A stretch of 64,000 bases of DNA from Vibrio tubiashii (GCF_028551255.1 NZ_CP117029.1:2976001-3040000), one strand, 5' to 3'. Counted from the stretch's first letter, positions 30,541 through 40,340 are shown. Numbers and translations are program-made. The notes: generated from the letters alone by a model not told the origin.

Positions 30541-31545
30541 TTAAACAAGAGCAGTCAGCTCTGGAAATCCGTAGTGGATGTTTAAACATTGCATCGCTTG
30601 ACTTGATGCACCTTTGAGCAAGTTATCTATCGCTGAAACAACGATGACGTGCTCGCCTTGAACCTTCCAACCTAAATCGCAGAAAGGTGTATTTTCTACA
30701 TTTTGAATGTTCGGCAACGCTGACTCTAAAAGGCGCACTGCCGATTTGTTTTCATAAGCTACTTTAAACGCAGTGTTAACTTGTTGTTCAGATGCGCCAG
30801 CCACCAGTTTGAGCGTAATAGTGGCGAGAATGCCACGCTTAAAATTGCCAAGATGCGGGGTAAAAATCACATCTGTACCTAAGTGGCTGGCGATTTCCGG
30901 CTGATGACGATGATTAAAGACACCGTATGGCTGTAAGCTGACCTCACAAAAACTATTGGTCATCGATGCTTTTCTGCCTGCACCGGAAACACCGCTAGTG
31001 GCATTAATCACAGGCCATTGAGCCGTATCCACCAAACCCGCTTCGAGTAAAGGCTTAACCGCTAACTGTGAAGCTGTTGGGTAGCAGCCTGGCACCGCTA
31101 TAAGCTGACTCTGTTTAATCGCTTGTGCATTCCATTCAGCCAATCCGTAGGCTGAGTTGTCTAACCAAGCATCATGCTGGTGTTCAAAACCATAAAACTC
31201 GCTGTAGAAGCCTTCTTTTTTAACGCGAAAGGCGCCAGACAAATCAAAGACCTGACAACCTTGCGCTAAAAACTGCGGCGCTAGGTCATGGCTTACTTCA
31301 TGCGCAGTGGCAAGGAAAACCACATCCGTTTGATTAGCCACAGCTTCAACATCTTTGAGAGGAAGTACGGGTTGACTAATAATTCCGGCCAGCTTGCCGT
31401 GAAGCTGTGCGATGTCTTTACCTGCATCAAGGCTATTGGCGGAGACATATAAACCTGATAGCGTAAGTTCAGGGTGTTTATGTACCATCAAAGCAAGCTC
31501 TGCTCCGGTATAACCGCTTGCGCCTATGATTGTGGTTTTGAGCAT
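30541..31545 (-). CDS. argC: N-acetyl-gamma-glutamyl-phosphate reductase
   Basis: NADPH-dependent third step of arginine synthesis. 334 residues, the E. coli length. N-terminal Rossmann motif [12 protein letters not shown] and catalytic Cys in [13 protein letters not shown], with the GVSGAGRK loop following. Start at ATG 31545 ([10 protein letters not shown]); an ATG nine bases upstream is possible. First gene of argCBG, divergent from argE as in E. coli. Confidence 0.95.
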   Translation of the reverse strand: MLKTTIIGASGYTGAELALMVHKHPELTLSGLYVSANSLDAGKDIAQLHGKLAGIISQPVLPLKDVEAVANQTDVVFLATAHEVSHDLAPQFLAQGCQVFDLSGAFRVKKEGFYSEFYGFEHQHDAWLDNSAYGLAEWNAQAIKQSQLIAVPGCYPTASQLAVKPLLEAGLVDTAQWPVINATSGVSGAGRKASMTNSFCEVSLQPYGVFNHRHQPEIASHLGTDVIFTPHLGNFKRGILATITLKLVAGASEQQVNTAFKVAYENKSAVRLLESALPNIQNVENTPFCDLGWKVQGEHVIVVSAIDNLLKGASSQAMQCLNIHYGFPELTALV

Positions 31546-31585
31546 CTCAGACATCCATTTCGAGTAAAAAACGTCATTTCGATAA

Positions 31586-31630
31586 TGACTATAAATTTAA
31601 ATTATTTAGCTTTTATTGGTTTTTTATTCA
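31586..31630. promoter_or_regulatory. Putative ArgR operator region argC <-> argE
   Basis: TGACTATAAATTTA (31586-31599) and TGGTTTTTTATTCA (31617-31630) each match 8 of 10 defined ARG-box bases in the only region controlling the divergent genes. Spacing is not the usual 21 bp, so this is tentative. Confidence 0.4.
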
Positions 31631-31698
31631 ATAAAAGTGATTTAATATGTGTTTTACCTTCTTAGCCGAACTCTGTCAACAGGGAATGTAAACTAAAT

Positions 31699-32835
31699 AT
31701 GCAATTACCAAGTTTTATTGAGGTCTACAGCGGCCTGATTTCTACCTCTTCTATAAGCTCAACGGACTCCAGTTGGGATGAAGGCAACGCAAAAGTGATT
31801 GAAAAGTTAGCGACTTGGCTGAAAGACGTAGGCTTTGAAGTAAACTTAACTGAAGTAGAAGCGGGCAAATTTAACCTAATCGCCAAAAAAGGCTCTGGTG
31901 AAGGCGGACTGCTTTTGGCAGGGCACAGTGATACCGTACCGTTCGATGAAGGGAGTTGGAATTTCGAGCCACACGCGTTGACGGAAGCGAACAATCGATT
32001 TTATGGCTTGGGTACTGCGGATATGAAAGGCTTTTTTGCCTTTATTATAGAAGCGGTTAAAAAAGTTGATTGGAGCAAACAGACCAAACCTCTCTATGTA
32101 CTTGCAACATGTGATGAAGAGACAACCATGCTCGGCGCACGCCACTTCACTGAGACCGCCCCATTTAAACCGGATTACTGCATCATCGGCGAACCAACTA
32201 GCCTAGTGCCGATTCGAGGCCATAAAGGTCATGTCGCCAATGCGGTGCGAGTGACGGGTAAATCGGGCCACTCATCTGATCCTGCTTTAGGGGTCAATGC
32301 GATTGAAATCATGCATGAGGTTTTATTTGCCTTAATGCAACTGCGCGACAAGCTGATTAAAGAGTATCATCATCCCGGATTTGCTATTCCTAGCCCGACG
32401 TTAAATCTAGGCCACATTCATGGTGGTGACAGTGCGAACCGCATCTGCGGCTGTTGTGAACTGCATTACGATGTTCGTCCTTTGCCGGGCATTAGCCTAG
32501 ATGGGCTAGATAACATGCTGCGCGGCGCACTCAAAGAAATCGAAGCCAAGTGGCCGGGTAGAATTTCGATCACGCCACTTCACGAGCCTATCCCCGGCTA
32601 CGAGTGTCAGCATGACCATCCATTTATCGGTGGCGTTGAAGAGATCTGTGGTACTAGTTCTGAAACAGTAAACTACTGTACGGAAGCCCCATTCTTGCAG
32701 CAGCTATGCCCAACACTGGTTCTAGGCCCTGGCTCCATTGACCAAGCCCACCAGCCAGACGAGTTCCTCGCGTTTGAATTTATCGATCCAACCATAGATG
32801 TGTTGTCGAAAGCGATGCATAAGTATTGTTTTTAA
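31699..32835 (+). CDS. argE: Acetylornithine deacetylase
   Basis: Hydrolyses N-acetylornithine to ornithine. M20-family metallopeptidase of 378 residues. Metal-binding blocks are [13 protein letters not shown], the bridging Asp in [20 protein letters not shown] with the catalytic Glu-Glu, and CIIGEPT. Divergent from argC. Having argE alongside the synthase domain of argH(A) implies the linear acetyl route with de novo N-acetylglutamate. Confidence 0.95.
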   Translation: MQLPSFIEVYSGLISTSSISSTDSSWDEGNAKVIEKLATWLKDVGFEVNLTEVEAGKFNLIAKKGSGEGGLLLAGHSDTVPFDEGSWNFEPHALTEANNRFYGLGTADMKGFFAFIIEAVKKVDWSKQTKPLYVLATCDEETTMLGARHFTETAPFKPDYCIIGEPTSLVPIRGHKGHVANAVRVTGKSGHSSDPALGVNAIEIMHEVLFALMQLRDKLIKEYHHPGFAIPSPTLNLGHIHGGDSANRICGCCELHYDVRPLPGISLDGLDNMLRGALKEIEAKWPGRISITPLHEPIPGYECQHDHPFIGGVEEICGTSSETVNYCTEAPFLQQLCPTLVLGPGSIDQAHQPDEFLAFEFIDPTIDVLSKAMHKYCF

Positions 32836-32914
32836 ATACAGAGCGAGAACGCTTCGCTGCGGGATAAAGGAAGCGGGAACGGGCTACGCCCTATGGATAG
32901 CTGGGAATTTTCGG

Positions 32915-32947
32915 AGGGTTGGCGTATTACGCCAACCCTTTGTGTTT
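32915..32947 (+). terminator. Repeat-borne terminator after argE
   Basis: AGGGTTGGCGT-ATT-ACGCCAACCCT is a perfect hairpin followed by TTGTGTTT. The same GGGTTGGC stem is reused after aphA and glpX. Confidence 0.75.
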
Positions 32948-32956
32948 CAATAAGCT

Positions 32957-33059
32957 GTCATCCTCAAGAACGAGGGACGAGTGAGTTGGGGATCTCCCAA
33001 AGCAAACCGAGAATCCAAAGAGATTCCCTACTCGCTCCTTCGTCACTCTATGGAATGAC
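32957..33059. repeat. 103-bp imperfect palindromic element, copy B
   Basis: Starts GTCATCCTCAAG and ends TATGGAATGAC. Its 40-bp arms are imperfect inverted repeats around a variable centre of about 23 bp. Same length as copies at 47459 and 61093. Confidence 0.88.
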
Positions 33060-33346
33060 AAATTCTCCCGAACTCAAATGGCAAAATCGTGCCCACGTTC
33101 CAAGAGCACAGCGTTCTATAGGGCGCAGCCCGTTCTCGATTTCCATAGGACGGAGTCCGTTCCCTTCCCATTCTGTAAGAAAATTTCAACATATTTAGTC
33201 ATTATCATCACATGCAAAGCGTTACATTAGCTTGCACAATTATTGCAAACTTAGCCTACAGTATTTGACTCGAAGCGATATTTTTCGCTAGATTGTCTAC
33301 CTAACAAGGAACATTGGATGTAATTTTTTTACAAGGCAGGATGACA

Positions 33347-35980
33347 ATGAACGAGAAATACTCTGCGCTCAGAAGCAATGTGAGCATGCTAGGACACTTG
33401 CTCGGTAACACCATCAAGGATGCACATGGTGACGTACTTCTAGAGAAAGTAGAAACCATTCGTAAACTTTCTAAGTCCGCCCTCGCAGGCAATCAACAAG
33501 ACAGAGACAGCTTGATTGATGAGATTAAAAGCCTGCCAAATGAGCAATTAACCCCTGTTGCTCACGCATTCAACCAATTTCTAAACCTGACTAACATGGC
33601 AGAGCAGTACCATACCATCTCTCGCCACTGTGATGCTCATGTTTGCGAACCAGACGCGATTAACTCCCTATTCTCTAAACTTGCTCAAAATGACATTAGT
33701 AAGTTAGATACAGCGCAAGCAGTGCGCGACCTTAATATTGAGCTGGTGCTGACAGCGCACCCGACCGAAATTACTCGTCGCACCATGATCCACAAACTCG
33801 TGAAGATCAATAAGTGCTTATCCAAGTTAGAACTTGGTGATCTTTCAGCGAAAGAGCGTCAGAAAACAGAACGCCGTCTAGAGCAGCTGATTGCCCAAAG
33901 CTGGCACTCAGACACCATTCGTAAGCAACGACCAACGCCGCTTGATGAAGCGAAATGGGGCTTTGCTGTCGTCGAGAACTCACTTTGGGAAGCAGTACCT
34001 GACTTTTTGCGCGAACTTGATCAGCGCCTAGAAGGTTACCTTGGCGAAGGTCTGCCGATTGACGCGCGACCAGTGCACTTCTCCTCTTGGATGGGCGGTG
34101 ACCGCGATGGCAACCCATTCGTAACGCACACCATTACTCGTGAGGTTCTGCTCCTTTCGCGTTGGAAGGCGGCTGACCTTTACCTAAATGACATCAATGA
34201 GCTAGTTAGCGAACTGTCAATGACTCAGTGTAATGCTGCAGTGCGTGCCCTAGCTGGTGAAGATGAACATGAACCTTACCGCGCTGTACTGAAAGAACTT
34301 CGCGCTCTGCTCAATGAAACCAAAGAGATCCTTGATGCGAAGATCCACGGTCAGAAGCTAGCGGTAAAAGCGCCACTGCAACGCGTCGAGCAGCTTTGGG
34401 AACCGCTATACGCATGTTACCAATCTCTGCACGAGTGTGGCATGGGCATTATTGCTGACGGCTCACTGTTGGATACATTGCGCCGTATTAAAGCGTTCGG
34501 TGTCCACCTAGTTCGTCTCGATGTTCGCCAAGAAAGTACTCGTCATTCAGATGTTCTATCTGAGCTAACTCGCTACCTAGGCATTGGCGATTACGACCAG
34601 TGGAGTGAGCAAGACAAAGTTGCTTTCTTAACGAATGAACTAGCATCGAAGCGCCCACTGCTACCAAGAGACTGGCAGCCGTCAGAAGCGGTTAAAGAAG
34701 TGCTCGATACTTGTAAAATCGTTGCTGCGCAGCCGCGTGAAGCGTTTGGTGCTTATGTTATCTCAATGGCCCGTACAGCTTCTGATGTCCTTGCAGTACA
34801 CCTACTATTGCAAGAATCAGGTTGCCCTTACCGCATGGACGTATGTCCTCTGTTCGAAACACTCGATGACTTGAACAATGCTGAGTCCGTTATCAAACAG
34901 CTGATGGGCATCGACCTATACCGTGGCTTTATCCAAAACCATCAAATGGTCATGATCGGCTACTCTGATTCAGCCAAAGATGCGGGCGTTATGTCGGCAG
35001 GTTGGGCTCAGTACCACGCAATGGAATCACTAGTTAAGGTAGCCGAAGAAGAAGGCGTTGAACTGACTCTATTCCACGGCCGTGGCGGTACTATCGGTCG
35101 TGGTGGTGCTCCTGCACACGCAGCACTGCTTTCTCAGCCACCAAAAAGCTTAAAAGGTGGTCTACGTGTTACTGAACAAGGTGAGATGATCCGCTTTAAA
35201 CTTGGCCTTCCTGAAGTGGCGGTCAACAGCTTTAGCTTATACGCAAGTGCGATCCTAGAAGCGAACCTGCTACCACCACCAGAGCCAAAGCAAGAATGGC
35301 GTGATCTGATGAACGTGCTGTCTGAAGTCAGCTGTGAAGCTTATCGCAATGTGGTACGTGGTGAAGCAGACTTTGTTCCTTATTTCCGTCAAACGACACC
35401 AGAGCTAGAACTTGGCAAACTGCCGCTAGGTTCAAGACCTGCAAAACGTAACCCGAAAGGCGGCGTAGAAAGCTTACGTGCAATCCCTTGGATCTTCTCA
35501 TGGAGCCAAAACCGACTAGTACTTCCAGCTTGGCTTGGTGCCGGTGAAGCCATTCAGTATTCAGTAGATAAAGGCCATCAAGCACTACTAGAAGAGATGT
35601 GTCGTGAGTGGCCATTCTTCTCAACTCGCCTAGGTATGCTAGAAATGGTTTACACCAAGTGTAATCTAGAGATTTCTCGTTACTACGATGAGCGCTTGGT
35701 CGACAGCAACTTACTGCCTCTTGGTGACCGCCTACGCCAGCAATTGCAAAAAGATATCAAGTCTGTGCTGAACGTAGAAAACAACGAAAACTTGATGCAA
35801 AGCGACCCATGGGGTCAAGAGTCTATTCGTCTGCGTAACATCTATGTTGAGCCATTGAACATGCTTCAAGCTGAACTGCTCTATCGTACTCGCCAAGATG
35901 AACAGGCAGCGCCAGAATTGGAAGAAGCCTTGATGGTTACCATTGCCGGCATTGCGGCAGGTATGCGTAATACAGGCTAA
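33347..35980 (+). CDS. ppc: Phosphoenolpyruvate carboxylase
   Basis: Anaplerotic conversion of PEP and bicarbonate to oxaloacetate. 877 residues, standard for bacterial Ppc. Catalytic His138 in [10 protein letters not shown] is at the E. coli number; the glycine loop [11 protein letters not shown] lies near 577-590; the C terminus ends AAGMRNTG, where the terminal GMRNTG segment binds aspartate. Start at ATG 33347 (MNEKYSALR) with AGGA seven bases upstream; upstream in-frame codons are rejected. Followed by a strong terminator. Confidence 0.97.
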   Translation: MNEKYSALRSNVSMLGHLLGNTIKDAHGDVLLEKVETIRKLSKSALAGNQQDRDSLIDEIKSLPNEQLTPVAHAFNQFLNLTNMAEQYHTISRHCDAHVCEPDAINSLFSKLAQNDISKLDTAQAVRDLNIELVLTAHPTEITRRTMIHKLVKINKCLSKLELGDLSAKERQKTERRLEQLIAQSWHSDTIRKQRPTPLDEAKWGFAVVENSLWEAVPDFLRELDQRLEGYLGEGLPIDARPVHFSSWMGGDRDGNPFVTHTITREVLLLSRWKAADLYLNDINELVSELSMTQCNAAVRALAGEDEHEPYRAVLKELRALLNETKEILDAKIHGQKLAVKAPLQRVEQLWEPLYACYQSLHECGMGIIADGSLLDTLRRIKAFGVHLVRLDVRQESTRHSDVLSELTRYLGIGDYDQWSEQDKVAFLTNELASKRPLLPRDWQPSEAVKEVLDTCKIVAAQPREAFGAYVISMARTASDVLAVHLLLQESGCPYRMDVCPLFETLDDLNNAESVIKQLMGIDLYRGFIQNHQMVMIGYSDSAKDAGVMSAGWAQYHAMESLVKVAEEEGVELTLFHGRGGTIGRGGAPAHAALLSQPPKSLKGGLRVTEQGEMIRFKLGLPEVAVNSFSLYASAILEANLLPPPEPKQEWRDLMNVLSEVSCEAYRNVVRGEADFVPYFRQTTPELELGKLPLGSRPAKRNPKGGVESLRAIPWIFSWSQNRLVLPAWLGAGEAIQYSVDKGHQALLEEMCREWPFFSTRLGMLEMVYTKCNLEISRYYDERLVDSNLLPLGDRLRQQLQKDIKSVLNVENNENLMQSDPWGQESIRLRNIYVEPLNMLQAELLYRTRQDEQAAPELEEALMVTIAGIAAGMRNTG

Positions 35981-35998
35981 TTCTCCTCTGAATATAAC

Positions 35999-36030
35999 GA
36001 AGGTTGGTGTGAACTCACCAACCTTTTTTT
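35999..36030 (+). terminator. Terminator after ppc
   Basis: AAGGTTGGTG and CACCAACCTT form a perfect 10-bp stem with a 6-nt loop, followed by T7. Confidence 0.92.
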
Positions 36031-36119
36031 ATATCTTCCGGAGCATTTCTTATAGGAAGTAGAACCGGAGGTGAGACATTTATGCTCAATCTGCAAAATA
36101 ATTATCTAAATGTGACGCA

Positions 36120-36141
36120 CTATTGAGATTTTTGTCAGTTT
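36120..36141 (+). promoter_or_regulatory. LuxR/HapR-type quorum-sensing operator
   Basis: CTATTGA-N8-TCAGTTT aligns with TTATTGA-N8-TCAATAA: six of seven bases on the left, four of seven on the right, spacing exact. LuxR/HapR represses aphA at high cell density in other vibrios. Confidence 0.5.
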
Positions 36142-36263
36142 TTTGGGATATTTTGTCCTTCTATTCTACTTTATGCTTATTATTTAGATATACTACTTCA
36201 CCGCTGTGGCGACTTATATAAAATCTACATGCTACAGCTCTTCGATACCTTAACTATCGATCC

Positions 36264-36309
36264 TAGGTGATAAACGGCTTTTTTAGGTGACATGACCAAC
36301 ATTGTTGGT
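36264..36309 (+). promoter_or_regulatory. Candidate Qrr pairing region in the aphA leader
   Basis: TAGGTGAC at 36284-36291 is the exact complement of GTCACCTA in the Qrr sRNA sequence as I remember it; TAGGTGA also occurs at 36264. A 15-nt near-palindrome (36295-36309) follows. Pairing would raise AphA translation at low density. Qrr sequence recalled, not checked. Confidence 0.4.
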
Positions 36310-36403
36310 GCCACTTTTTCTACTGATGATCAGTGCCATTAAGAAGCACGACAGAAATTAAGTGGTTGTATTTAGTAGTTTATTGACCATTTGGATTGAA
36401 GAC

Positions 36404-36943
36404 ATGTCATTACCACACGTTATCTTAACCGTACTAAGCACACGCGATGCGACTGGATACGATATCACTAAAGAATTTTCAGCCACTATCGGCTATTTCT
36501 GGAAAGCGAGCCACCAGCAAGTTTATCGCGAGTTAAACAAGATGGCTCAAAACAACCTAGTAACCTGTGTACTAGAGCCTCAAGAAGGCAAACCAGATCG
36601 TAAAGTTTACTCAATTACTGATTCTGGGCGTACTGCACTAGGTGAATGGTTTGACCAACCAACCTCTCACCCAACCGTCCGTGACGAGTTTTCAGCCAAG
36701 CTTATGGCTTGTGCCGTACAGCCATCTGCGCCGTACCGCGCTCAATTGGCCGAGCTAGTTGAAGAGTCACGAAAACTGGTTGCTCACTACCAAGAAATCG
36801 AAAACGCGTACTACTCAACAACTGCGACGCTAGATAAGCAGCAACGTTTAGAGCGCCTAACGCTACGTAGAAACCTGCTTATCCGCCAAGCGTGGATTGA
36901 ATGGGCTGAAGAAGTTCTTACTGAACTTGATGCTCTAGGTTAA
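36404..36943 (+). CDS. aphA: Low-cell-density quorum-sensing regulator AphA
   Basis: PadR-family winged-helix regulator of 179 residues. The N-terminal DNA-binding domain (MSLPHVILTVLSTRDATGYD, then EFSATIGYFWKASHQQVYREL) is nearly identical to V. cholerae AphA as I recall it. The C-terminal antiparallel coiled coil (AELVEESRKLVAHYQEIE ... RLERLTLRRNLLIRQAWI) dimerises. AphA governs low-density genes, activates tcpPH in V. cholerae, and is mutually antagonistic with LuxR/HapR. Start at ATG 36404; a 14-codon upstream extension is rejected. Convergent with cysE across a repeat locus. Confidence 0.95.
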   Translation: MSLPHVILTVLSTRDATGYDITKEFSATIGYFWKASHQQVYRELNKMAQNNLVTCVLEPQEGKPDRKVYSITDSGRTALGEWFDQPTSHPTVRDEFSAKLMACAVQPSAPYRAQLAELVEESRKLVAHYQEIENAYYSTTATLDKQQRLERLTLRRNLLIRQAWIEWAEEVLTELDALG

Positions 36944-36959
36944 TAGAAGCGAAAAATAT

Positions 36960-36990
36960 AGAGGGTTGGCACTTAGTGCCAACCCTCTTT
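36960..36990. terminator. Terminator after aphA, GGGTTGGC-type
   Basis: AGAGGGTTGGCAC-TTA-GTGCCAACCCTCT is a perfect 13-bp stem followed by TTGTTTT. It shares its stem with hairpins at 32915 and 61048. Confidence 0.85.
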
Positions 36991-36995
36991 GTTTT

Positions 36996-37083
36996 GGATA
37001 ACTGGATAACTGGATAACTGGATAACTGGATAACTGGATAACTGGATAACTGGATAACTGGATAACTGGATAACTGGATAACT
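36996..37083 (+). repeat. 8-bp tandem array, unit GGATAACT, 11 copies
   Basis: Eleven exact units (equivalently GATAACTG) begin five bases after the aphA terminator. Units are homogeneous and differ from the other two arrays only at the third and fifth positions of GANARCTG. Confidence 0.95.
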
Positions 37084-37128
37084 AAGGTTGATTGATTTCC
37101 TTAGAAGGTCAACCTTGTTTTTCCAGAA

Positions 37129-37182
37129 GGGCGAAGCCCGATCCCGCTATCCATTAGCGAAGCGTTCTATAGGACGAAGTCC
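37129..37182. repeat. Pair of mini-hairpin modules
   Basis: GGGCGAAGCCC (37129-37139) and GGACGAAGTCC (37172-37182) flank ATTAGCGAAGCGTTCTAT. Both belong to the GGRC-N3-GYCC family seen at four loci. Confidence 0.8.
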
Positions 37183-37192
37183 GTTCTAGCTC

Positions 37193-38014
37193 TTAAATCC
37201 CATCCCCGCCAATAAAGCTTTGTGAACGACCATTAAATTGTTGATCCATATCCAAAGATGGCTTATCAGTCTTAGGTCTACCGACAATCTTGGCTGGAAC
37301 CCCAGCCACTGTGGTATGAGCGGGAACAGCCTGAAGTACCACCGAGCAAGAGCCAATCTTAGCCCCCTCTCCGACTTCAATATTGCCGAGAATTTTCGCA
37401 CCAGCGCCTATCATGACACCTTCACGGATTTTCGGGTGACGATCGCCGCACTCTTTACCGGTACCGCCTAATGTCACGTCCTGTAGGATAGATACATCAT
37501 TCTCTACAATGGCCGTTTCACCAATCACAATACCTGTCGCATGGTCTAACATGATACCGCGACCAATCTTAGCCGCCGGGTGAATATCCACCTGACACGC
37601 GACTGAGATTTGGTTTTGTAGGTAAGTAGCGAGCGCAATACGCCCCTGCTTCCACAGCCAGTTTGCTACTCGATAACCTTGCAAGGCGTGATAGCCTTTC
37701 AGGTACAATAGTGGCATTGAATACATTGCAACAGCAGGATCTCGGTTAACCGTGGCACATATGTCACAAGCGGCAGCAGCGCTGATGCTTGGGTCAGAGT
37801 TTAAGGCTTCTTCAACCACTTCCCTGACCGCCATCGCTGGCATTGATGCAGTATTGAGCTTATTCGCTAAAATATAGCTTAACGCCGCGCTCAAACTATC
37901 GTGCTTAATAATCGTGGCATGATAGAAGCTTGCTAACATTGGCTCTTGCTCAGAAAGCTCTCTTGCTTCCTTAACAATGGTTTGCCAAACCTTCTGTTTC
38001 TCACAATGTTTCAT
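37193..38014 (-). CDS. cysE: Serine O-acetyltransferase
   Basis: Acetylates L-serine with acetyl-CoA, the first step of cysteine synthesis. 273 residues. A helical N-terminal domain is followed by a left-handed beta-helix of hexapeptide repeats, with the catalytic DHATGIVIGETA and the loop GGTGKECGDRHPKI; the C terminus ends in Ile, the feature that docks into CysK. ATG 38014 follows AGGA; an upstream extension of 13 codons is rejected. Next to gpsA and secB, as in E. coli (secB-gpsA-cysE). Confidence 0.96.
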   Translation of the reverse strand: MKHCEKQKVWQTIVKEARELSEQEPMLASFYHATIIKHDSLSAALSYILANKLNTASMPAMAVREVVEEALNSDPSISAAAACDICATVNRDPAVAMYSMPLLYLKGYHALQGYRVANWLWKQGRIALATYLQNQISVACQVDIHPAAKIGRGIMLDHATGIVIGETAIVENDVSILQDVTLGGTGKECGDRHPKIREGVMIGAGAKILGNIEVGEGAKIGSCSVVLQAVPAHTTVAGVPAKIVGRPKTDKPSLDMDQQFNGRSQSFIGGDGI

Positions 38015-38075
38015 GAATTTTCCTAGTACTGAATCCCTAGTATCTAGATACAAAGTCCAGTGTTACTGTTGTTCT

Positions 38076-39107
38076 TTATGCTTCCGCTTTCTTATCGCGA
38101 GCGAGTAAATCTTTCGCCGCTAAGTTTGCATCCTTCCCTTGATACAATACTTGATATATTTGGTCAACAATTGGCATCTCAACACCCATACGCTCGGCTA
38201 ATAGGTAAACCTCTTTGGTGTTGCGATATCCTTCAACAACTTGACCAATTTCATCTTGTGCAGTATCGACATCTTTACCTTGACCTAGTGCTAAGCCAAA
38301 GCGACGGTTACGAGATTGGTTGTCGGTACAGGTGAGTACCAAATCACCCAACCCTGCCATGCCCATAAAGGTTTCTGGCTGCGCACCTAGCGCAGCTCCC
38401 AAGCGGGTCATTTCAGCTAAACCACGAGTGATCAAAGCCGTACGCGCATTGGCACCAAAACCAATACCATCAGACATACCTGCACCAATCGCAATCACGT
38501 TCTTCACCGCACCGCCTAACTGCATACCGATGAAGTCACTGTTTGCATAAACACGGAAGGTTTTGCTGCAATGGATTTTCTCTTGTAAATCCGCCACAAA
38601 GTCATTGTCTGGTGACGCGACAGAAATCGCTGTCGGCATTCCCATTGCTAGTTCTTTCGCAAATGTAGGTCCAGATAAAACCGCCAGAGAGTAACCTTCA
38701 CCTAGCGCTTCATTGGCGACTTCTTTCAGTAGACGACCAGTTTCTGGCTCTAGCCCTTTAGTTGCCCAACAAATGCGAGAATCGTCTCTCAAGTGCGGCT
38801 TAACATTGTTTAGCACAATGCCAAACACATGACTTGGCACAACAACAAGCAAATCACGACTTGCTTGCACTGCCTTCTCAAGATCAGACTCCACAATCAA
38901 TGATTGAGGAAACTCAATTCCAGGTAGAAACTCGTGATTGGCACGATCTGCTTCCAGACGAGCCATATGCTCAGGTTCATGGCCCCAAATTACTACATTG
39001 GCACCATTGCGTGCTAAAGAGATGGCAAGCGAAGTACCGTAGGAACCGGCACCAAGTACGGTCATTGCAATTTCTTTCCCGTAGGCATTGTTGGTCTTAT
39101 CTTTCAT
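38076..39107 (-). CDS. gpsA: Glycerol-3-phosphate dehydrogenase [NAD(P)+]
   Basis: Makes sn-glycerol 3-phosphate from DHAP for phospholipid synthesis. 343 residues with the N-terminal Rossmann motif [27 protein letters not shown], the catalytic Lys in [15 protein letters not shown] and [10 protein letters not shown]. The C-terminal half is all helical. Likely coupled to cysE downstream (about 60 bases, no terminator). Confidence 0.96.
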   Translation of the reverse strand: MKDKTNNAYGKEIAMTVLGAGSYGTSLAISLARNGANVVIWGHEPEHMARLEADRANHEFLPGIEFPQSLIVESDLEKAVQASRDLLVVVPSHVFGIVLNNVKPHLRDDSRICWATKGLEPETGRLLKEVANEALGEGYSLAVLSGPTFAKELAMGMPTAISVASPDNDFVADLQEKIHCSKTFRVYANSDFIGMQLGGAVKNVIAIGAGMSDGIGFGANARTALITRGLAEMTRLGAALGAQPETFMGMAGLGDLVLTCTDNQSRNRRFGLALGQGKDVDTAQDEIGQVVEGYRNTKEVYLLAERMGVEMPIVDQIYQVLYQGKDANLAAKDLLARDKKAEA

Positions 39108-39201
39108 TATTCCGCCTGATTGTCATTAGGGTGACTAGAATCTTGCCGTTAACTACTAGTATTGCTACTAAATATCAGTGGTAAGAACCCAATCCTATAA
39201 A

Positions 39202-39246
39202 CAAAAAATGCACATCGCATCAAATAGAGATGCTCTGTGCATTTTA
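39202..39246 (-). terminator. Terminator after secB
   Basis: A long two-part stem on the minus strand, AAATGCACA ... TGTGCATTT with inner GCATC ... GATGC, ends in T6, between secB and gpsA. Confidence 0.8.
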
Positions 39247-39279
39247 TACCGCACCTCTGTTACACAGAGGAATCAGTCA

Positions 39280-39747
39280 TTACGCTTCAGCTTCACCTTC
39301 TTGCTGAGCTTGCTGCTGTAGGTAGTTCATAAACAGAGCATCAAAGTTTACTGGTGCTAGGTTTAGTTGTGGGAACGTACCTTTAACCACTAGGCTTGAG
39401 ATAGTTTCGCGAGCGTAAGGGAATAGGATGTTCGGGCAGAATGCACCTAGGCAATGTGCTAGTTGACCAGCTTCCATCTTATCTGCAGTAAAGATACCAC
39501 CTTGTTGCACTTCACATAGGAACGCAGTCTCTTCAGCGTTCTTAACCGTTACAGTCAGACGTAGAACAACTTCGTATACACCTTCACCTAGTTCACGGCT
39601 TTGAGTGTCTAGGTCTAGCTTAACATCTGGGTTCCACTCTTTTTGGAACATGTCTGGTGAGTTTGGCGCTTCGAAAGATACGTCTTTAAGGAAGATACGT
39701 TGAATTGCGAAGTTTTGTGCTTCTTGTTGTGGTGCTGCTTCAGCCAT
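39280..39747 (-). CDS. secB: Protein-export chaperone SecB
   Basis: Cytoplasmic tetramer that keeps preproteins unfolded and hands them to SecA. 155 residues with [28 protein letters not shown] and [13 protein letters not shown]; the Gln/Glu-rich C terminus is the usual flexible tail. Located between the rhodanese gene and gpsA as in E. coli (yibN-grxC-secB-gpsA), but grxC is absent here. Confidence 0.96.
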   Translation of the reverse strand: MAEAAPQQEAQNFAIQRIFLKDVSFEAPNSPDMFQKEWNPDVKLDLDTQSRELGEGVYEVVLRLTVTVKNAEETAFLCEVQQGGIFTADKMEAGQLAHCLGAFCPNILFPYARETISSLVVKGTFPQLNLAPVNFDALFMNYLQQQAQQEGEAEA

Positions 39748-39860
39748 TTTAAAAATCCTTTAATCCTGCGATAAATAGTCTGATTGGAGACTAACTGAGA
39801 GAGCTTGCTATGACTAGGGTTCCAATGAATTTCGTGGAACTCTTCACATCTCTCTAAAAC

Positions 39861-39886
39861 AAACGCCGATTTTTCAATCAGCGTTT
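39861..39886 (-). terminator. Terminator after the rhodanese gene
   Basis: On the minus strand AAACGC-T-GATT and AATC-G-GCGTTT form a hairpin with one internal mismatch and a GAAA loop, followed by GTTTT. Confidence 0.6.
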
Positions 39887-39905
39887 AAGGCATTCGGTGT
39901 TTGAA

Positions 39906-40340
39906 TTACTTCTTACCTTTCACTAAAGGCATGTTTGCTTCACTCCAAGCAATCAAACCATTTTTAAGCAGACTTACATTTTCAAAGCCCGCTTTAGCAA
40001 GAAGGTTAGCGCTCTCTTGAGCCGTTTGACCTGTCTTACACACTACAATGATTGGGTCTGATTTGTGGTTTTCAAGGCTTCCGAAGTTACCCGCTTTGAT
40101 ATCAGACGGCAAAATGTGAAGTGCATCGGTAATGTGACCTTTACGGAACTCATCTTTACTGCGGATATCAACAACAACACCACTTTCACGGTTCATTAGC
40201 TGAGTGGTTTGTGCTGCAGTGATTTCTTTATATGCAGCTGTCGTTGATTTAAAGATATTCATGATAAGGGCGACTAGTAAACCAACCCATACCAGAGAAA
40301 GAATCATGTTCTCTTGAAAAAATGCGATGTACTCTTGCAT
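39906..40340 (-). CDS. Membrane-anchored rhodanese-like protein (YibN type)
   Basis: 144 residues: one N-terminal membrane helix (MILSLVWVGLLVALIMNIF) followed by a rhodanese domain with VVVDIRSKDEFRKGHITDA and active-site Cys in VVCKTGQTAQESA. Sulfurtransferase chemistry is plausible, but the substrate is unknown. YibN-type proteins are encoded beside secB across gammaproteobacteria. ATG 40340 is used; a longer frame extends 13 codons upstream. Confidence 0.85.
   Translation of the reverse strand: MQEYIAFFQENMILSLVWVGLLVALIMNIFKSTTAAYKEITAAQTTQLMNRESGVVVDIRSKDEFRKGHITDALHILPSDIKAGNFGSLENHKSDPIIVVCKTGQTAQESANLLAKAGFENVSLLKNGLIAWSEANMPLVKGKK

Larger units (their letters stand above)
32836..33346. 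other. Composite repeat region between argE and ppc
   Basis: About 510 bases: GAACGCTTCGC, a GGGCTACGCCC mini-hairpin (32881-32891), one unexpanded octamer GATAGCTG (32896-32903), a terminator hairpin (32915-32947), the 103-bp palindrome (32957-33059), mini-hairpins GGGCGCAGCCC (33121-33131) and GGACGGAGTCC (33148-33158), then an AT-rich ppc promoter region. An open frame at about 32.9-33.2 kb is repeat-derived and rejected. Confidence 0.8.
36031..36403 (+). other. aphA promoter and long 5' leader
   Basis: About 370 AT-rich bases with no convincing gene. It contains a LuxR/HapR-like box (36120-36141), two TAGGTGA copies (36264-36270, 36284-36290) and the hairpin ACCAACATTGTTGGT (36295-36309). 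The leader of aphA is the known target of the Qrr small RNAs in other vibrios. Confidence 0.6.

Noticed and set aside
32893..33198. 101-codon open frame between argE and ppc
   Set aside because: Lies entirely over the composite repeat modules and terminator hairpin; the same modules recur in other frames elsewhere.
36082..36126. 14-codon small ORF after GGAGGTGA upstream of aphA
   Set aside because: Spacing of ten bases is long and the frame ends inside the LuxR-type operator, so it probably precedes the transcript start.
36996..37083. Octamer array considered as a CRISPR array or MetJ operator
   Set aside because: Units are contiguous with no spacers, and GATAACTG does not resemble the met box AGACGTCT; it lies after, not before, a gene.
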